From Helicobacter sp. MIT 00-7814 (lineage in GTDB: Bacteria > Campylobacterota > Campylobacteria > Campylobacterales > Helicobacteraceae), in the NCBI RefSeq assembly GCF_003364115.1, contig NZ_NXLL01000003.1, positions 32,827 through 96,826 on the forward strand: a stretch of DNA of 64,000 bases, written 5' to 3'. The notes below the pieces were generated by a model. The model saw nothing but the letters and a program-made list of their open reading frames with translations. It did no database searches and was not told the DNA's origin. This document shows positions 43,263 to 52,287 of this stretch, in pieces (position 1 is the stretch's first letter; each line of letters starts with the position of its first letter). The position numbers were made by a program, and so were the translations under genes.

Positions 43263-45008
43263 TCACGGAACAATAAACGGAAACGCAAATGCTGTGATAA
43301 GGCAAGCTACACCGCTACCAAGCGCGAGGATTAGCGAGTATTTGAGCGTGTAGCCGAGTACTTGTGCCTCTTTCCCCACAAGCCCCACGACAGAAGCCGC
43401 CACTGCGATGCTTTGCAAAGAAATCATTTTCCCTGTCGCGCCACCTATGGCATTTGCAGAGAGCAAAAGCACTTCATTAATGCCAAGCTGTCCGGCGGTG
43501 AGCTGCTGAAGCGAGCCAAAAAGCACATTTGAGCTTGTCACACTTCCTGTCAAAACCACGCCAAGCCAGCCCACAATGGGCGAAAAGAATATAAAGCTTT
43601 CCCCTGTTTTTGAAAGCGCAAGTGCCAATGTAGCCGAAATCCCGCTGTAGTTTGACACATAGGCAAAGGCTAGCACAAGGCAAATCGTCACCACCGCAAG
43701 ATACATTTCCTTAAAAGTCTCGCTAAATGCGCTAAGCGCGACCTTTGGCTTAATCTTTAAAATCATAGCGGTGCAAAGCGCAGCAAGGAAAATCGCGCTC
43801 CCAACGCTGTTTATAAGTGGAATCTCAAAAAGCGATTTTACTGCCTTTGATTCTGCGACAATTGGCGCAACTTGATAGATTTCGCTTAGCTCTTTAAAGT
43901 TAAATTTCAGCGTCAAAAACTCTAGCGCCCCGCCACTTGCAAAGAGCGCATTAAACCAATCCTGCGTCCAAATGACAATGATAAAAATGAGAATCCCAAA
44001 AGGCGCGCCACTTAATAAAGTCTGCTTTACGCTTATGGTGCGTGGTTTTGGCGCGTTGAGTGATTCTATCAAAACTTTGGAATCTAGTGAATCTTGCGCG
44101 ATTTTTGAATCAACGCCCTGCACGCTTTTATTTTCAGCAAGCATAATGTTTTTTGGCTTCCAAACTTTCAAAAATGCGCCAAGCGCGGTGATAGACACGA
44201 TGCCCGCGGTAATATCTGGCAATTCTGGACCAAAAAATGACGCTGTGATGATTTTCGCACTAATAAAACTAAATCCAGCCACAAAGCACGCAGGTGCGCT
44301 TTCCCTAACGCCCTTAAATCCGCTTAGCAAAAACACAAGCAAAAAGGGAATGCAAAATGAAAAAGGTGCAAGCATAATAGCCGACATTGTGGAAATTTTG
44401 AGCGCATCAACTTGCACCAAATTTGCAAGCGCGGTAACCGGAATCCCAACCGCGCCAAAAGTCGCAGGCGGAAGGTTGGCAATCAAGCAAAGCCCGGCTG
44501 CTTGAATGGGCTTAATCCCCATTCCTACAAGAAGTGCGGCGGTAATTGCCACAGGACCGCCAAAGCCGATTGTCCCTTCCAAAAACGCGCCAAAGCAAAA
44601 TGCGATGAGAATCACCTGCAAGCGCATATCAGGCGTTATTGTGATGATAGATTCTCGCAAAATATCAAAATAGCCAGATTTCACCGTGAGCTTGTAGAGG
44701 AAAATCGCGGCGATAATAATCCAACCAATGGGATAAAGCCCAAAAAGCACACCATAAAGCAGGCTATAGAGGACTTTTAAAATCGGCATATCATAGGCAA
44801 AAACTGCCACCAAACTTGCCAAAACCACGGACAAAAACGCCGCGCTATAGCCTTTAAGCTTAAAACCCACAAGGCACACAAAGAAAAAGATAATCGGCAC
44901 AGCCGCCACAAGCGCGCTTATAAAGATATTGTCAAAGGGATTGTAGTTTTGCTCCCAAATTGCGCTACTTGCCTGCGCTAGGCTTCCTAAATCAGCTAAA
45001 GTCTCCAT
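43263..45008 (-). CDS. lctP: L-lactate permease
   Basis: 581 residues, about 13 hydrophobic segments. The motif FLEGTIGFGGPVAITAALL, NLPPATFGAVGIPVTALANL and the late GVVLTGSVTSSNVLFGSLQQ are LctP/LldP family signatures. Imports lactate (also glycolate) with protons. ATG at 45008 is chosen because GGAGG is directly upstream; the TTG at 45020 overlaps that site. Divergent from lldEFG across a 324-bp region holding promoters for both. Confidence 0.93.
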   Translation of the reverse strand: METLADLGSLAQASSAIWEQNYNPFDNIFISALVAAVPIIFFFVCLVGFKLKGYSAAFLSVVLASLVAVFAYDMPILKVLYSLLYGVLFGLYPIGWIIIAAIFLYKLTVKSGYFDILRESIITITPDMRLQVILIAFCFGAFLEGTIGFGGPVAITAALLVGMGIKPIQAAGLCLIANLPPATFGAVGIPVTALANLVQVDALKISTMSAIMLAPFSFCIPFLLVFLLSGFKGVRESAPACFVAGFSFISAKIITASFFGPELPDITAGIVSITALGAFLKVWKPKNIMLAENKSVQGVDSKIAQDSLDSKVLIESLNAPKPRTISVKQTLLSGAPFGILIFIIVIWTQDWFNALFASGGALEFLTLKFNFKELSEIYQVAPIVAESKAVKSLFEIPLINSVGSAIFLAALCTAMILKIKPKVALSAFSETFKEMYLAVVTICLVLAFAYVSNYSGISATLALALSKTGESFIFFSPIVGWLGVVLTGSVTSSNVLFGSLQQLTAGQLGINEVLLLSANAIGGATGKMISLQSIAVAASVVGLVGKEAQVLGYTLKYSLILALGSGVACLITAFAFPFIVP

Positions 45009-45046
45009 TAACTCCTCCAAAAAACAAATTCCAAAAAATCTCGCGC

Positions 45047-45052
45047 ATTATA
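45047..45052 (-). promoter_or_regulatory. -10 box for lctP
   Basis: TATAAT on the minus strand, 39 bases before the ATG. Confidence 0.5.
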
Positions 45053-45063
45053 ATGCAGAAAGT

Positions 45064-45083
45064 AAATATTTTATAAAATATTT
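45064..45083. promoter_or_regulatory. Perfect 20-bp palindrome in the lctP-lldE intergenic region
   Basis: AAATATTTTATAAAATATTT, perfectly symmetrical, just upstream of the lctP -10 and so overlapping its -35 zone. A candidate operator for a lactate or global regulator. The remaining sequence to 45289 is AT-rich without other clear structure. Confidence 0.4.
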
Positions 45084-45289
45084 TGCATAAAGTTTAAATT
45101 TTATTTTACTTTTTTACACATTTTCAGTTTTTATTTAAGTTTAAAATTTGCCAGATTCTGTGGAAAGTAGGCAGATTCTCGCCATTGTTTCAAAGTATAT
45201 AAAAAACCTTTCAAACTAAAATAAAAAGCTACGAAAAAGCAATTTATTTGCAAAATTTTCTTTTTATAGAATCTCATTAATCACAGCAT

Positions 45290-45295
45290 TATAAA
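45290..45295 (+). promoter_or_regulatory. -10 box for lldEFG
   Basis: TATAAA, 37 bases before the lldE start codon. Confidence 0.45.
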
Positions 45296-45332
45296 ATCTA
45301 GCCCGTCACAATTTCACATAAGGAAGGAAATC

Positions 45333-46079
45333 ATGCAGGAATCAAACAAAGTGTATTTTTTCTCCACCTGTATCGGTGCTGCGGCGTGTTCGAATACTTG
45401 CATAAATGCTATTAAGCTTTTGCAAAAAGAAGGGGTTGAAGTCATTTTCAAAAAAGACCAAACCTGTTGCGGACAGCCCACTTTCAACTCTGGCTACTAT
45501 GAGGAAACCAAAAAAGTCGCCTTGCATAATATGAATCTTTTTGAGCAAGATATTCCCATTATCCTGCCAAGTGGCTCATGCACGGGAATGCTAAGGGTTG
45601 ATTATCTTGAGCTTTTTGAGGGCACGGAATATGAGGAGCGCGCGCGCAAGTTTTGTTCTAGAATCTATGAACTAAGCGAATACCTAATCAAAATTGGCGC
45701 AAGCTACGAAGACAAGGGCGCGCCAACCTCGATAACTTGGCATAGTAATTGCCATGCGATGCGCGTTGCAAAATGTATAGATTCTGCGAAAACGCTTTTA
45801 CGAAGCTTGAAAAATGTCGAGCTTATCGAGCTAGAGCGCGAAGAGGAATGCTGCGGCTTTGGCGGGACATTTAGCGTCAAAGAGCCAGAAGTTTCAAACA
45901 CAATGGTAAGTCGCAAAATTGAAGACATAAAAGCGCGCAACGTAGAATACATAATCGCGGGCGATGCGGGCTGCGGGCTAAATATCAGCGGTGCGATGAA
46001 AAAGCAAGGCGTGAGCGTGAAATATATGCATCTCTACGACTTCCTTGCCACGCGCATTGGCATTGCGGATTCTAAGTAG
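45333..46079 (+). CDS. lldE: Lactate utilisation Fe-S protein LldE/LutA
   Basis: 248 residues with two CCG domains: DQTCCGQPTFNSGYY near 47 and EEECCGFGGTFSVKEPEVS near 170, ligands of the heterodisulphide-reductase type Fe-S cluster. Part of the LldEFG (LutABC) complex that oxidises L-lactate to pyruvate and feeds the quinone pool. AAGGAAGG precedes the ATG; 21 bp before lldF. Confidence 0.93.
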   Translation: MQESNKVYFFSTCIGAAACSNTCINAIKLLQKEGVEVIFKKDQTCCGQPTFNSGYYEETKKVALHNMNLFEQDIPIILPSGSCTGMLRVDYLELFEGTEYEERARKFCSRIYELSEYLIKIGASYEDKGAPTSITWHSNCHAMRVAKCIDSAKTLLRSLKNVELIELEREEECCGFGGTFSVKEPEVSNTMVSRKIEDIKARNVEYIIAGDAGCGLNISGAMKKQGVSVKYMHLYDFLATRIGIADSK

Positions 46080-46100
46080 ATTCTTAAAAAGGAGGGGAAA

Positions 46101-47570
46101 ATGAGCGCTACACACAATCAGCCAACAGGCAAAGAGCTTAAGCAAAAATACCACGAAGCCATCAACGAGGGGCTAAACAACAAGCAACTACGCACAAACC
46201 TGCTCAATGCGATGGATACCCTGCGCGGGAATCGCAAGAAGCTTATAAACGCGCGATTTATCGACTGGCAAGCCTTACGCGATAAAGGCAGGGAGCTAAA
46301 ACAAAAGAATCTGCGCCATTTAGATGAAATCCTAGAAACCTTTGAAAAAAACGCCACGAGAAATGGCATGAAAGTGCATTGGGCGCGCAATGCCAACGAA
46401 GCAAATGAGATTATCTTTAACCTCATGCAAGAGAAAGGAATCTCAAAGATTCTCAAAGGCAAATCAATGGCAAGCGAGGAGATTCATTTTAATAAATTTT
46501 TGGAATCTAAAGGCTTACAGGCGATTGAAACAGATTTAGGTGAGGTGATTTTACAACTTTTGGGTGAGACGCCCGTGCATATCGTTGTTCCAGCGATTCA
46601 TAAAAACCGCTATGAAATCGGCGAACTTTTTCATAAAAAAATCCCAAACGCACCTTTAGAATCTGAACCAGAAAAGCTCAATGGCATTGCGCGAACATAT
46701 ATGCGTAAGGAGTTTGAGGGCTTTAAAATGGGGCTTAGTGGCGTGAATTTTGGAATCGCAAATGAGGGCGCGATATGGCTTATCGAAAACGAAGGAAATG
46801 GGCGTATGAGCACCACTGCACCAGATATTCATGTCGCAATTTGCGGGATTGAAAAGGTGGTGGAAAGCTTTGAAGATGCCGCGATTTTGGATACTTTGCT
46901 TGCCCCCTCCGCGGTTGGCACGCCTATCACTTGCTATAACAACATCATCACTTCCCCGCGCAAAGATGGCGAGCTTGATGGACCAAAAGAAGTGCATATC
47001 GTGCTGCTTGATAATAATCGCTCAAATATGTTGCAAGATTCTCATTATTACCGCGCGATGAGCTGTATCCGCTGTGGAAGCTGTCTAAACCACTGCCCGG
47101 TGTATGATAAAATCGGCGGGCATGCGTATCTTAGCACTTATCCCGGACCTATTGGCGAGGTGATTAGCCCGCAACTTTTTGGAATCAACACCTGCTCGCC
47201 TATGCTTGATTTATGCTCGCTTTGCGGGCGTTGCTCGGAGGTTTGCCCGGTTGAAATTCCGCTAGCGGATTTAATCCGCGATTTACGCAGTGAGCGCGTA
47301 GGACAGGGGCGTAAAACGGTCGCTGGGAATGATGGTAGCACGCAAAATCCCGCTGAAATTAGCCAAATGAGGCAGTTTGCTGTTATGGCGACAAGCCCGG
47401 GAAAATGGCGTTTTGCGATGGGTATGGTTGGGACTTTTGGATTCTTAGGTAAATTTGTCGCGCCGTATTTGCCACTTATCAAAAACTGGGTGAAATACCG
47501 CGAATTCCCGCAAATCAGTGGCGGGCTACATACAAAAGTTTCAAAAATGCAAGGGGTGATTTATGAATAA
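46101..47570 (+). CDS. lldF: Lactate utilisation Fe-S protein LldF/LutB
   Basis: 489 residues. LUD domain in the first 290 (GKSMASEEIHFNKFLESKG), then two 4Fe-4S motifs: CIRCGSCLNHCPVYDKIGGH near 318 and CSLCGRCSEVCPVEIPL near 370. Electron-carrying core of the lactate dehydrogenase complex. AAAGGAGGGG before the ATG; overlaps lldG by 8 bases. Confidence 0.93.
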   Translation: MSATHNQPTGKELKQKYHEAINEGLNNKQLRTNLLNAMDTLRGNRKKLINARFIDWQALRDKGRELKQKNLRHLDEILETFEKNATRNGMKVHWARNANEANEIIFNLMQEKGISKILKGKSMASEEIHFNKFLESKGLQAIETDLGEVILQLLGETPVHIVVPAIHKNRYEIGELFHKKIPNAPLESEPEKLNGIARTYMRKEFEGFKMGLSGVNFGIANEGAIWLIENEGNGRMSTTAPDIHVAICGIEKVVESFEDAAILDTLLAPSAVGTPITCYNNIITSPRKDGELDGPKEVHIVLLDNNRSNMLQDSHYYRAMSCIRCGSCLNHCPVYDKIGGHAYLSTYPGPIGEVISPQLFGINTCSPMLDLCSLCGRCSEVCPVEIPLADLIRDLRSERVGQGRKTVAGNDGSTQNPAEISQMRQFAVMATSPGKWRFAMGMVGTFGFLGKFVAPYLPLIKNWVKYREFPQISGGLHTKVSKMQGVIYE

Positions 47571-48246
47571 CACAGCAAATACCGCAAGAGACGAGATTCT
47601 AAGTAGGCTAAGTACTTCTATTAGTAAAAATACGCATATCCAAAATCACGCACCTCACTTTGAGGGCGCGATAAAGATTGAGGGCGAATTGCTTGAGACT
47701 TTTAAGAAAAATCACAGCAACAACAAGGGCATTATCGTAGAATCTAGCAAAGAAAATCTGCCCGCCACGATTGCAGAGATTTTGCGCGAAAATGAGGCAA
47801 AAGAGGTGCTTTATAATGTTGATATTGATGTGGATTCTAGCGCGCTTAGCGCGAGTGTGGGGGCTAGTGCGAATCTTGTGCCTTACACAAAAAGCGTTGA
47901 TGAAATCCGCTCGCAACTTTTTTCTATCGATACTTCCATCGTGCAGGCGCGTTGCGGGGTTGCGGATTTGGGGATTTTGTGTTTGAGTGCGAACAAAGAC
48001 GCCCCGCGCCTAAGCTCGCTTATCACCAATACTTGCATTTATCTGCTCCCAAAGGAAAACATCGTTCAGCATATTTTTGCAGGAATTGAGTTTGCAAAAG
48101 GCTACGAGCGCAAGCGTAGCGGGGATTCTAATTATCTGCCGACAAATATTATCTTTGTCGCTGGACCTTCGCGCACGGCGGATATTGAGCTTATCACCGT
48201 TTTTGGCGTGCATGGACCGCGCAAAACTTATGTGGTGCTGTATTAG
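47563..48246 (+). CDS. lldG: Lactate utilisation protein LldG/LutC
   Basis: 227 residues with a C-terminal LUD domain (QARCGVADLGILCLSANKDA; IIFVAGPSRTADIELITVFG...HGPRKTYVVLY). Third subunit of the LldEFG complex; no Fe-S motif, as expected. Its stop is 2 bp before rnhB. Confidence 0.9.
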   Translation: MNNTANTARDEILSRLSTSISKNTHIQNHAPHFEGAIKIEGELLETFKKNHSNNKGIIVESSKENLPATIAEILRENEAKEVLYNVDIDVDSSALSASVGASANLVPYTKSVDEIRSQLFSIDTSIVQARCGVADLGILCLSANKDAPRLSSLITNTCIYLLPKENIVQHIFAGIEFAKGYERKRSGDSNYLPTNIIFVAGPSRTADIELITVFGVHGPRKTYVVLY

Positions 48247-48248
48247 GC

Positions 48249-48875
48249 GTGATTTGCGGGATTGATGAGGCTGGGCGCGGGTGCTTGTGCGCGAGCCTTT
48301 TTGTGTGCGGGGTGGCAGGTGAAGAAAGCGCGCTAGAAAATCTTGGCATTAAAGATTCTAAAAAACTCACGCAAAATGCGCGCTTTGCCAAAGCAGAAAT
48401 TTTACAAGAACTCGCGCAAAAAGGCGCAATCGCTTATAAACTTGTAGATTTGAGCGCGCAAGAAATCGACACGCTTAGCCTAAGCGCGTGTATGCAAAAG
48501 GCATTGAGAGAGATTATAAATCATTTTGCAAGTTTTGACTTTAAGACAGAATCTAAGCTTTTTGTCTTTGATGGGAACACGACTTTTGGACTTCCTAGAA
48601 ACCTTGCAGATTCTCACACGAACACGCGGATTTCACTGCAAACGCTCATCAAAGGCGATGATAAAAATCTCCTTATTTCTGCTGCTTCAATCCTCGCAAA
48701 AAGCGCGAAAGATTCTCAAATGATTGCGCTTGATAAGATCTATCCGCAATATGGCTTTGCCAAACACAAAGGCTACGGCACAAAAGCCCATATTAGCGCG
48801 ATTGAGGCATTTGGACTTACGCCATTACATCGCAAAAGTTTTTGCAAAAATCTTTTCACCCCAACGCTTCTATAA
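48249..48875 (+). CDS. rnhB: Ribonuclease HII
   Basis: 208 residues. ICGIDEAGRG carries the catalytic Asp-Glu pair near residue 5; IKDSKKLTQNAR and the late YPQYGFAKHKGYGTKAH are RNase HII signatures. Removes RNA from RNA-DNA hybrids and misincorporated ribonucleotides. GTG start, 2 bp after lldG, so likely read through from the lactate operon. Confidence 0.92.
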   Translation: MICGIDEAGRGCLCASLFVCGVAGEESALENLGIKDSKKLTQNARFAKAEILQELAQKGAIAYKLVDLSAQEIDTLSLSACMQKALREIINHFASFDFKTESKLFVFDGNTTFGLPRNLADSHTNTRISLQTLIKGDDKNLLISAASILAKSAKDSQMIALDKIYPQYGFAKHKGYGTKAHISAIEAFGLTPLHRKSFCKNLFTPTLL

Positions 48876-49028
48876 TCAATCTCAAAATCTCAAAACTCCC
48901 AAAAAAGCAATCAAAAAAGCAAAAATTACCCCCTACAAAGCAAGATATGGCGAATAATCCTAACCTTAATACATACTTAAGCAAAGTAAGTATAGACTAC
49001 AAGCGCAATACAAAATAAGGGGGAAACA

Positions 49029-49874
49029 ATGAGAGAGGTGCAATGCCAAGACATCACACAAGCAGTCGCAAAACTCGCGATTGAAGCTTGTTGCGTGCAA
49101 ACAGATGACATAAAAAGGGCGTTTAAAAAAGCAAAGGATTCTGAAACTTCACCTTTGGGGAAAAATATCCTTGACACGCTTATCGAAAATGGCAAAATCG
49201 CGCAGGATAATATGATGCCAATCTGCCAAGATACCGGCATGCTGGTGGTTTTTGTCGATGTGGGGCAAGATGTGCATATTGTGGGTGGCTACCTAGAAGA
49301 TGCGATAAATGAAGGTGTGAAAAAGGGCTACACAGAGGGCTATTTAAGAAAATCTGTCGTAAGCGAGCCACTTTTTGAGCGCAAAAACACCACAAATAAC
49401 GCGCCCGCAGTAATCCACACAAGAATAGTGCCGGGAGATAAAATCCATATCCAAGTCGCGCCAAAAGGCTTTGGTAGCGAAAATAAAAGCATTCTAAAAA
49501 TGCTTGTGCCAGCTGATGGCATTGAGGGCGTGAAAAAGGTGTTTTTAGAAGCTGTCAAATTAGCCGGACCAAATGCCTGCCCGCCAATGGTGATAGGCGT
49601 AGGCATAGGCGGGACGATGGAAAAAGCCGCGCTTTTAGCCAAAAAAGCCGCTGTGCGAGAGACAGATTCCAAAAATCCAGATCCACGCTATGCAAAGCTA
49701 GAAGATGAATTGCTAGAAATGGCAAATGCCACAGGCGTGGGACCGCAGGGCTTAGGCGGGATCACTACGGCATTTAAAGTAAATGTAGAGTGGTATCCAA
49801 CGCATATCGCAGGACTTCCCGTAGCAATCAACATCAACTGCCACGCAGCGCGCCACTGCGACGCGGAACTATAA
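49029..49874 (+). CDS. Class I fumarase (tartrate/fumarate subfamily), alpha subunit
   Basis: 281 residues. MPICQDTGMLVVFVDVGQD near 65 supplies one cluster Cys; NACPPMVIGVGIGGTMEKAA near 180 and NINCHAARH near the end supply others and the substrate loop. The two-subunit oxygen-sensitive [4Fe-4S] fumarase hydrates fumarate to malate. H. pylori is credited with the class II enzyme FumC, so this type is a distinguishing trait. GGGGG-type ribosome site; beta subunit follows 18 bp later. Confidence 0.92.
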   Translation: MREVQCQDITQAVAKLAIEACCVQTDDIKRAFKKAKDSETSPLGKNILDTLIENGKIAQDNMMPICQDTGMLVVFVDVGQDVHIVGGYLEDAINEGVKKGYTEGYLRKSVVSEPLFERKNTTNNAPAVIHTRIVPGDKIHIQVAPKGFGSENKSILKMLVPADGIEGVKKVFLEAVKLAGPNACPPMVIGVGIGGTMEKAALLAKKAAVRETDSKNPDPRYAKLEDELLEMANATGVGPQGLGGITTAFKVNVEWYPTHIAGLPVAININCHAARHCDAEL

Positions 49875-49892
49875 GCTTTCAAGGAGGCAACA

Positions 49893-50456
49893 ATGAGCAA
49901 CACACAAATAAGGAAAATTACCGCACCTTTTGATAAAGAAGTCGCCAAAAGCCTAAAAGCTGGAGAATCTGTGCTGATTTCTGGCACGATTTTAGTCGCA
50001 AGAGACGCCGCGCACAAAGCCCTAACCGAAGCCTTGCAAAGAGGCGAAAAACTGCCGGTGGATTTACGCGGAGAGACAATCTACTATCTCGGACCAAGCC
50101 CTGCAAAGCCCGGGAATCCTATCGGCTCGGCTGGACCCACCACAAGCGGGAGAATGGATAAATACACGCCAACTATCATAAAACAAGGCATTAGCGGTAT
50201 GATAGGCAAAGGCTATCGCTCGCAGGAAGTGGTGGATTCTATGGTGGAAAATGGCGTCGTGTATATGGTGGCTGTAGGTGGTGCTGCCGCGCTTATTTCC
50301 AAAACGATTAAAAAATACGAAGTGCTAGCTTATCCAGAGCTCGGACCTGAAGCGGTGGCGCGCATTACGATTGAAAATTTCCCAGCGATTGTGGCGATTG
50401 ACACGCAGGGGAATAACTTTTATGAGGTTGGGCAAAAACCTTATAGAAAAATTTAA
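49893..50456 (+). CDS. Class I fumarase (tartrate/fumarate subfamily), beta subunit
   Basis: 187 residues: VLISGTILVARDAAHKAL near 28, YYLGPSPAKPGNPIGSAGPT near 63, GKGYRSQEVVDSMVENGVVY near 105 are the beta-subunit signatures. Completes the active site with the alpha subunit. GGAGG precedes the ATG. Confidence 0.92.
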   Translation: MSNTQIRKITAPFDKEVAKSLKAGESVLISGTILVARDAAHKALTEALQRGEKLPVDLRGETIYYLGPSPAKPGNPIGSAGPTTSGRMDKYTPTIIKQGISGMIGKGYRSQEVVDSMVENGVVYMVAVGGAAALISKTIKKYEVLAYPELGPEAVARITIENFPAIVAIDTQGNNFYEVGQKPYRKI

Positions 50457-50575
50457 GGAATGAAACATTACAATAGGAATTTTTATTTTATTTAATTTTA
50501 AGAATTGCCGATTCTAAATGCTTGAAAGCAAGAGAATCTGCGATTCTATCAATCAAAAACAAGGAACTTTGTAGA

Positions 50576-51181
50576 ATGGGTATGCCTGCGTGGAGTGATG
50601 AATACTCCGTCCATAATGACACTATTGATAGCGAGCACAAAAGGCTTTTTGAACTCGCTGAAAAAGTCTATCAAATGGCGCATAAATCAACAAATCGCAA
50701 TGAAGTCAAAGGCGTGCTAAGCGAGTTTTTCGACTATATGCGCGAGCATTTCTCGCATGAGGAAAAATATATGCAATCTATTGGCTATCCGCATTTAAGC
50801 GAGCATAGCAAGATTCACAAAACCATCATGGTGGATATGGCGCATTTGGTGAAAAATGCTCATTCCCTGCGTGAGCTTAAGGAAAAACTGCTTGTTATTA
50901 CGCGTGATTGGCTTATCGGGCATATTATGCAAGAGGATATGAATATCGAGCGGTGGCGCGCCCTGCAAGTAGCGGATAATAATATCAAGCAAATTTTTGG
51001 CGACAGCAAAACAAATGGCGAGTTTTGCAACCTTGCAGACAAACCAAAAAGCTACATTTATCAATGCCATTGCAAAATCCACAGATTCCAAAAAGAAGCC
51101 CACCAAAAGCTACAAAAACTAGAAACTAATGTACTATGCAAAGAATGCAAATATCCGCTAGAATTCTTGCGTGAAGAATAG
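50576..51181 (+). CDS. Bacteriohemerythrin with Cys/His-rich C-terminal extension
   Basis: 201 residues. All seven di-iron ligands are visible: His21, His58, Glu62, His77, His81, His116, Asp121, so the hemerythrin domain (1-135) should bind oxygen. The last 50 residues add CHCKIH and CKECKYP, which look like a metal- or cluster-binding knuckle not found in plain bacteriohemerythrins of about 130 residues. Start ATG 50576 (or 50582) behind AAGGA; the longer frame from TTG 50522 adds a poorly structured leader. Likely an oxygen carrier, sensor or protector of oxygen-labile enzymes; adjacent to the Fe-S fumarase, which fits protection. Confidence 0.82.
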   Translation: MGMPAWSDEYSVHNDTIDSEHKRLFELAEKVYQMAHKSTNRNEVKGVLSEFFDYMREHFSHEEKYMQSIGYPHLSEHSKIHKTIMVDMAHLVKNAHSLRELKEKLLVITRDWLIGHIMQEDMNIERWRALQVADNNIKQIFGDSKTNGEFCNLADKPKSYIYQCHCKIHRFQKEAHQKLQKLETNVLCKECKYPLEFLREE

Positions 51182-51239
51182 GCACTAGCTAAGATTCTTT
51201 TTAAAAGATAAAAGCACGCTAGATTCTCATCAAATACGC

Positions 51240-51833
51240 TTAAAATCTAAACACACTTTTTGCTTTTTTAATCTCTGCAAATGGGATAAAAATTTTTTCT
51301 TTTGTAGTAGGTGCTGTGGCGTTTTTGCTTGTGCGTGATTTATTAGAATCTACTATTTCTAGCAAAAGCGCGCCTGTAAATTCCGCGCTATTCGCATTTT
51401 CATTTACTCCGACAAGTAGCCCGCTTGTCTCGCTTTTATCCGCGCACTTAATGCTAACTTCCTCAAGCAAACTATAAAAAAAATGCTCCTCTTTTTTTAG
51501 CACGCGCTCTAGCCCCGGTGAGCTCACTTCCAAAAAATACGCGTTTGCATGCGCTAGCTCCACATCAAGCATAGGCGAAAGCGCCTCGCTAAAATGCGCA
51601 CATTCCTCAAGCGTGATCCCCTCTCGCTTTGGCAAAGATTCCAACTCGCTAGATTCTATAAAATCCCGCGATTGCAGGCTTTTTAGCGCTTTCAAGCATT
51701 CAGAATCCAGCTCTTTAGTCAAAAACACGCGCAAAATGCTATGCTCATTTTCCTTCACCCATGCCATATCATAAAGCACAAAGCCCATAGATTCCGCAAG
51801 TGCGCGGATTTTTTGCTCCAAATCCACCTGCAT
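51240..51833 (-). CDS. rimP: Ribosome maturation factor RimP
   Basis: 197 residues. ALAESMGFVLYDMAWVKEN at the start and YFLEVSSPGLERVLKKEEHF near 105 are the RimP core. It helps assemble the 30S subunit. Longer than the usual 150 because of insertions around residues 42-70 and 155-180. Third gene of a gltX-rbfA-rimP run. Confidence 0.9.
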   Translation of the reverse strand: MQVDLEQKIRALAESMGFVLYDMAWVKENEHSILRVFLTKELDSECLKALKSLQSRDFIESSELESLPKREGITLEECAHFSEALSPMLDVELAHANAYFLEVSSPGLERVLKKEEHFFYSLLEEVSIKCADKSETSGLLVGVNENANSAEFTGALLLEIVDSNKSRTSKNATAPTTKEKIFIPFAEIKKAKSVFRF

Positions 51834-51854
51834 TTATTTCCTTTTTAAAATTTC

Positions 51855-52214
51855 TTATTCCTCTTTTTGTCGCTCTTTGGCAATTTGCGCAAAAATCGCG
51901 TCCAGATTCCCACTCTCACGCATAGAATCATCAAAATAAAAGCTAAGCTCCGGGCATTTAAACCACGAAGTCGCGCTTAGCGCGTATTCCCTAAGCATTG
52001 GGCTTGCTTTTTTGAGCGCACTCAAAATCCCCGCGCGCTCACTTTGAGCAATATCACTAGATTCAATAAACACCTTCGCATGATACTTGCCAGATGAGCA
52101 CAGCACGCGCGTGATGGAAAGCGCATTAAGCTTAGGATTGGCAAGCTCGCTAAGCGCAAGATTTAGCACCTCTTGCAAAAGCGCTTGTGTTTTTTGCAGT
52201 TTGATTTCATTCAT
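51855..52214 (-). CDS. rbfA: Ribosome-binding factor A
   Basis: 119 residues with a KH-type fold; LQEVLNLALSELANPKLNAL and SGKYHAKVFIES are recognisable RbfA segments. Aids 16S rRNA 5'-end processing. ATG 52214 preferred over GTG 52220 by spacing to AAGG. 21 bp before rimP; the classic rbfA-rimP neighbourhood. Confidence 0.85.
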   Translation of the reverse strand: MNEIKLQKTQALLQEVLNLALSELANPKLNALSITRVLCSSGKYHAKVFIESSDIAQSERAGILSALKKASPMLREYALSATSWFKCPELSFYFDDSMRESGNLDAIFAQIAKERQKEE

Positions 52215-52287
52215 TCTCACGCGCCTTGCATTTTATATTTTCGCACTTCTTTAGCCTGCATTTCCACACCTTGCGTTTTGCTCTATT

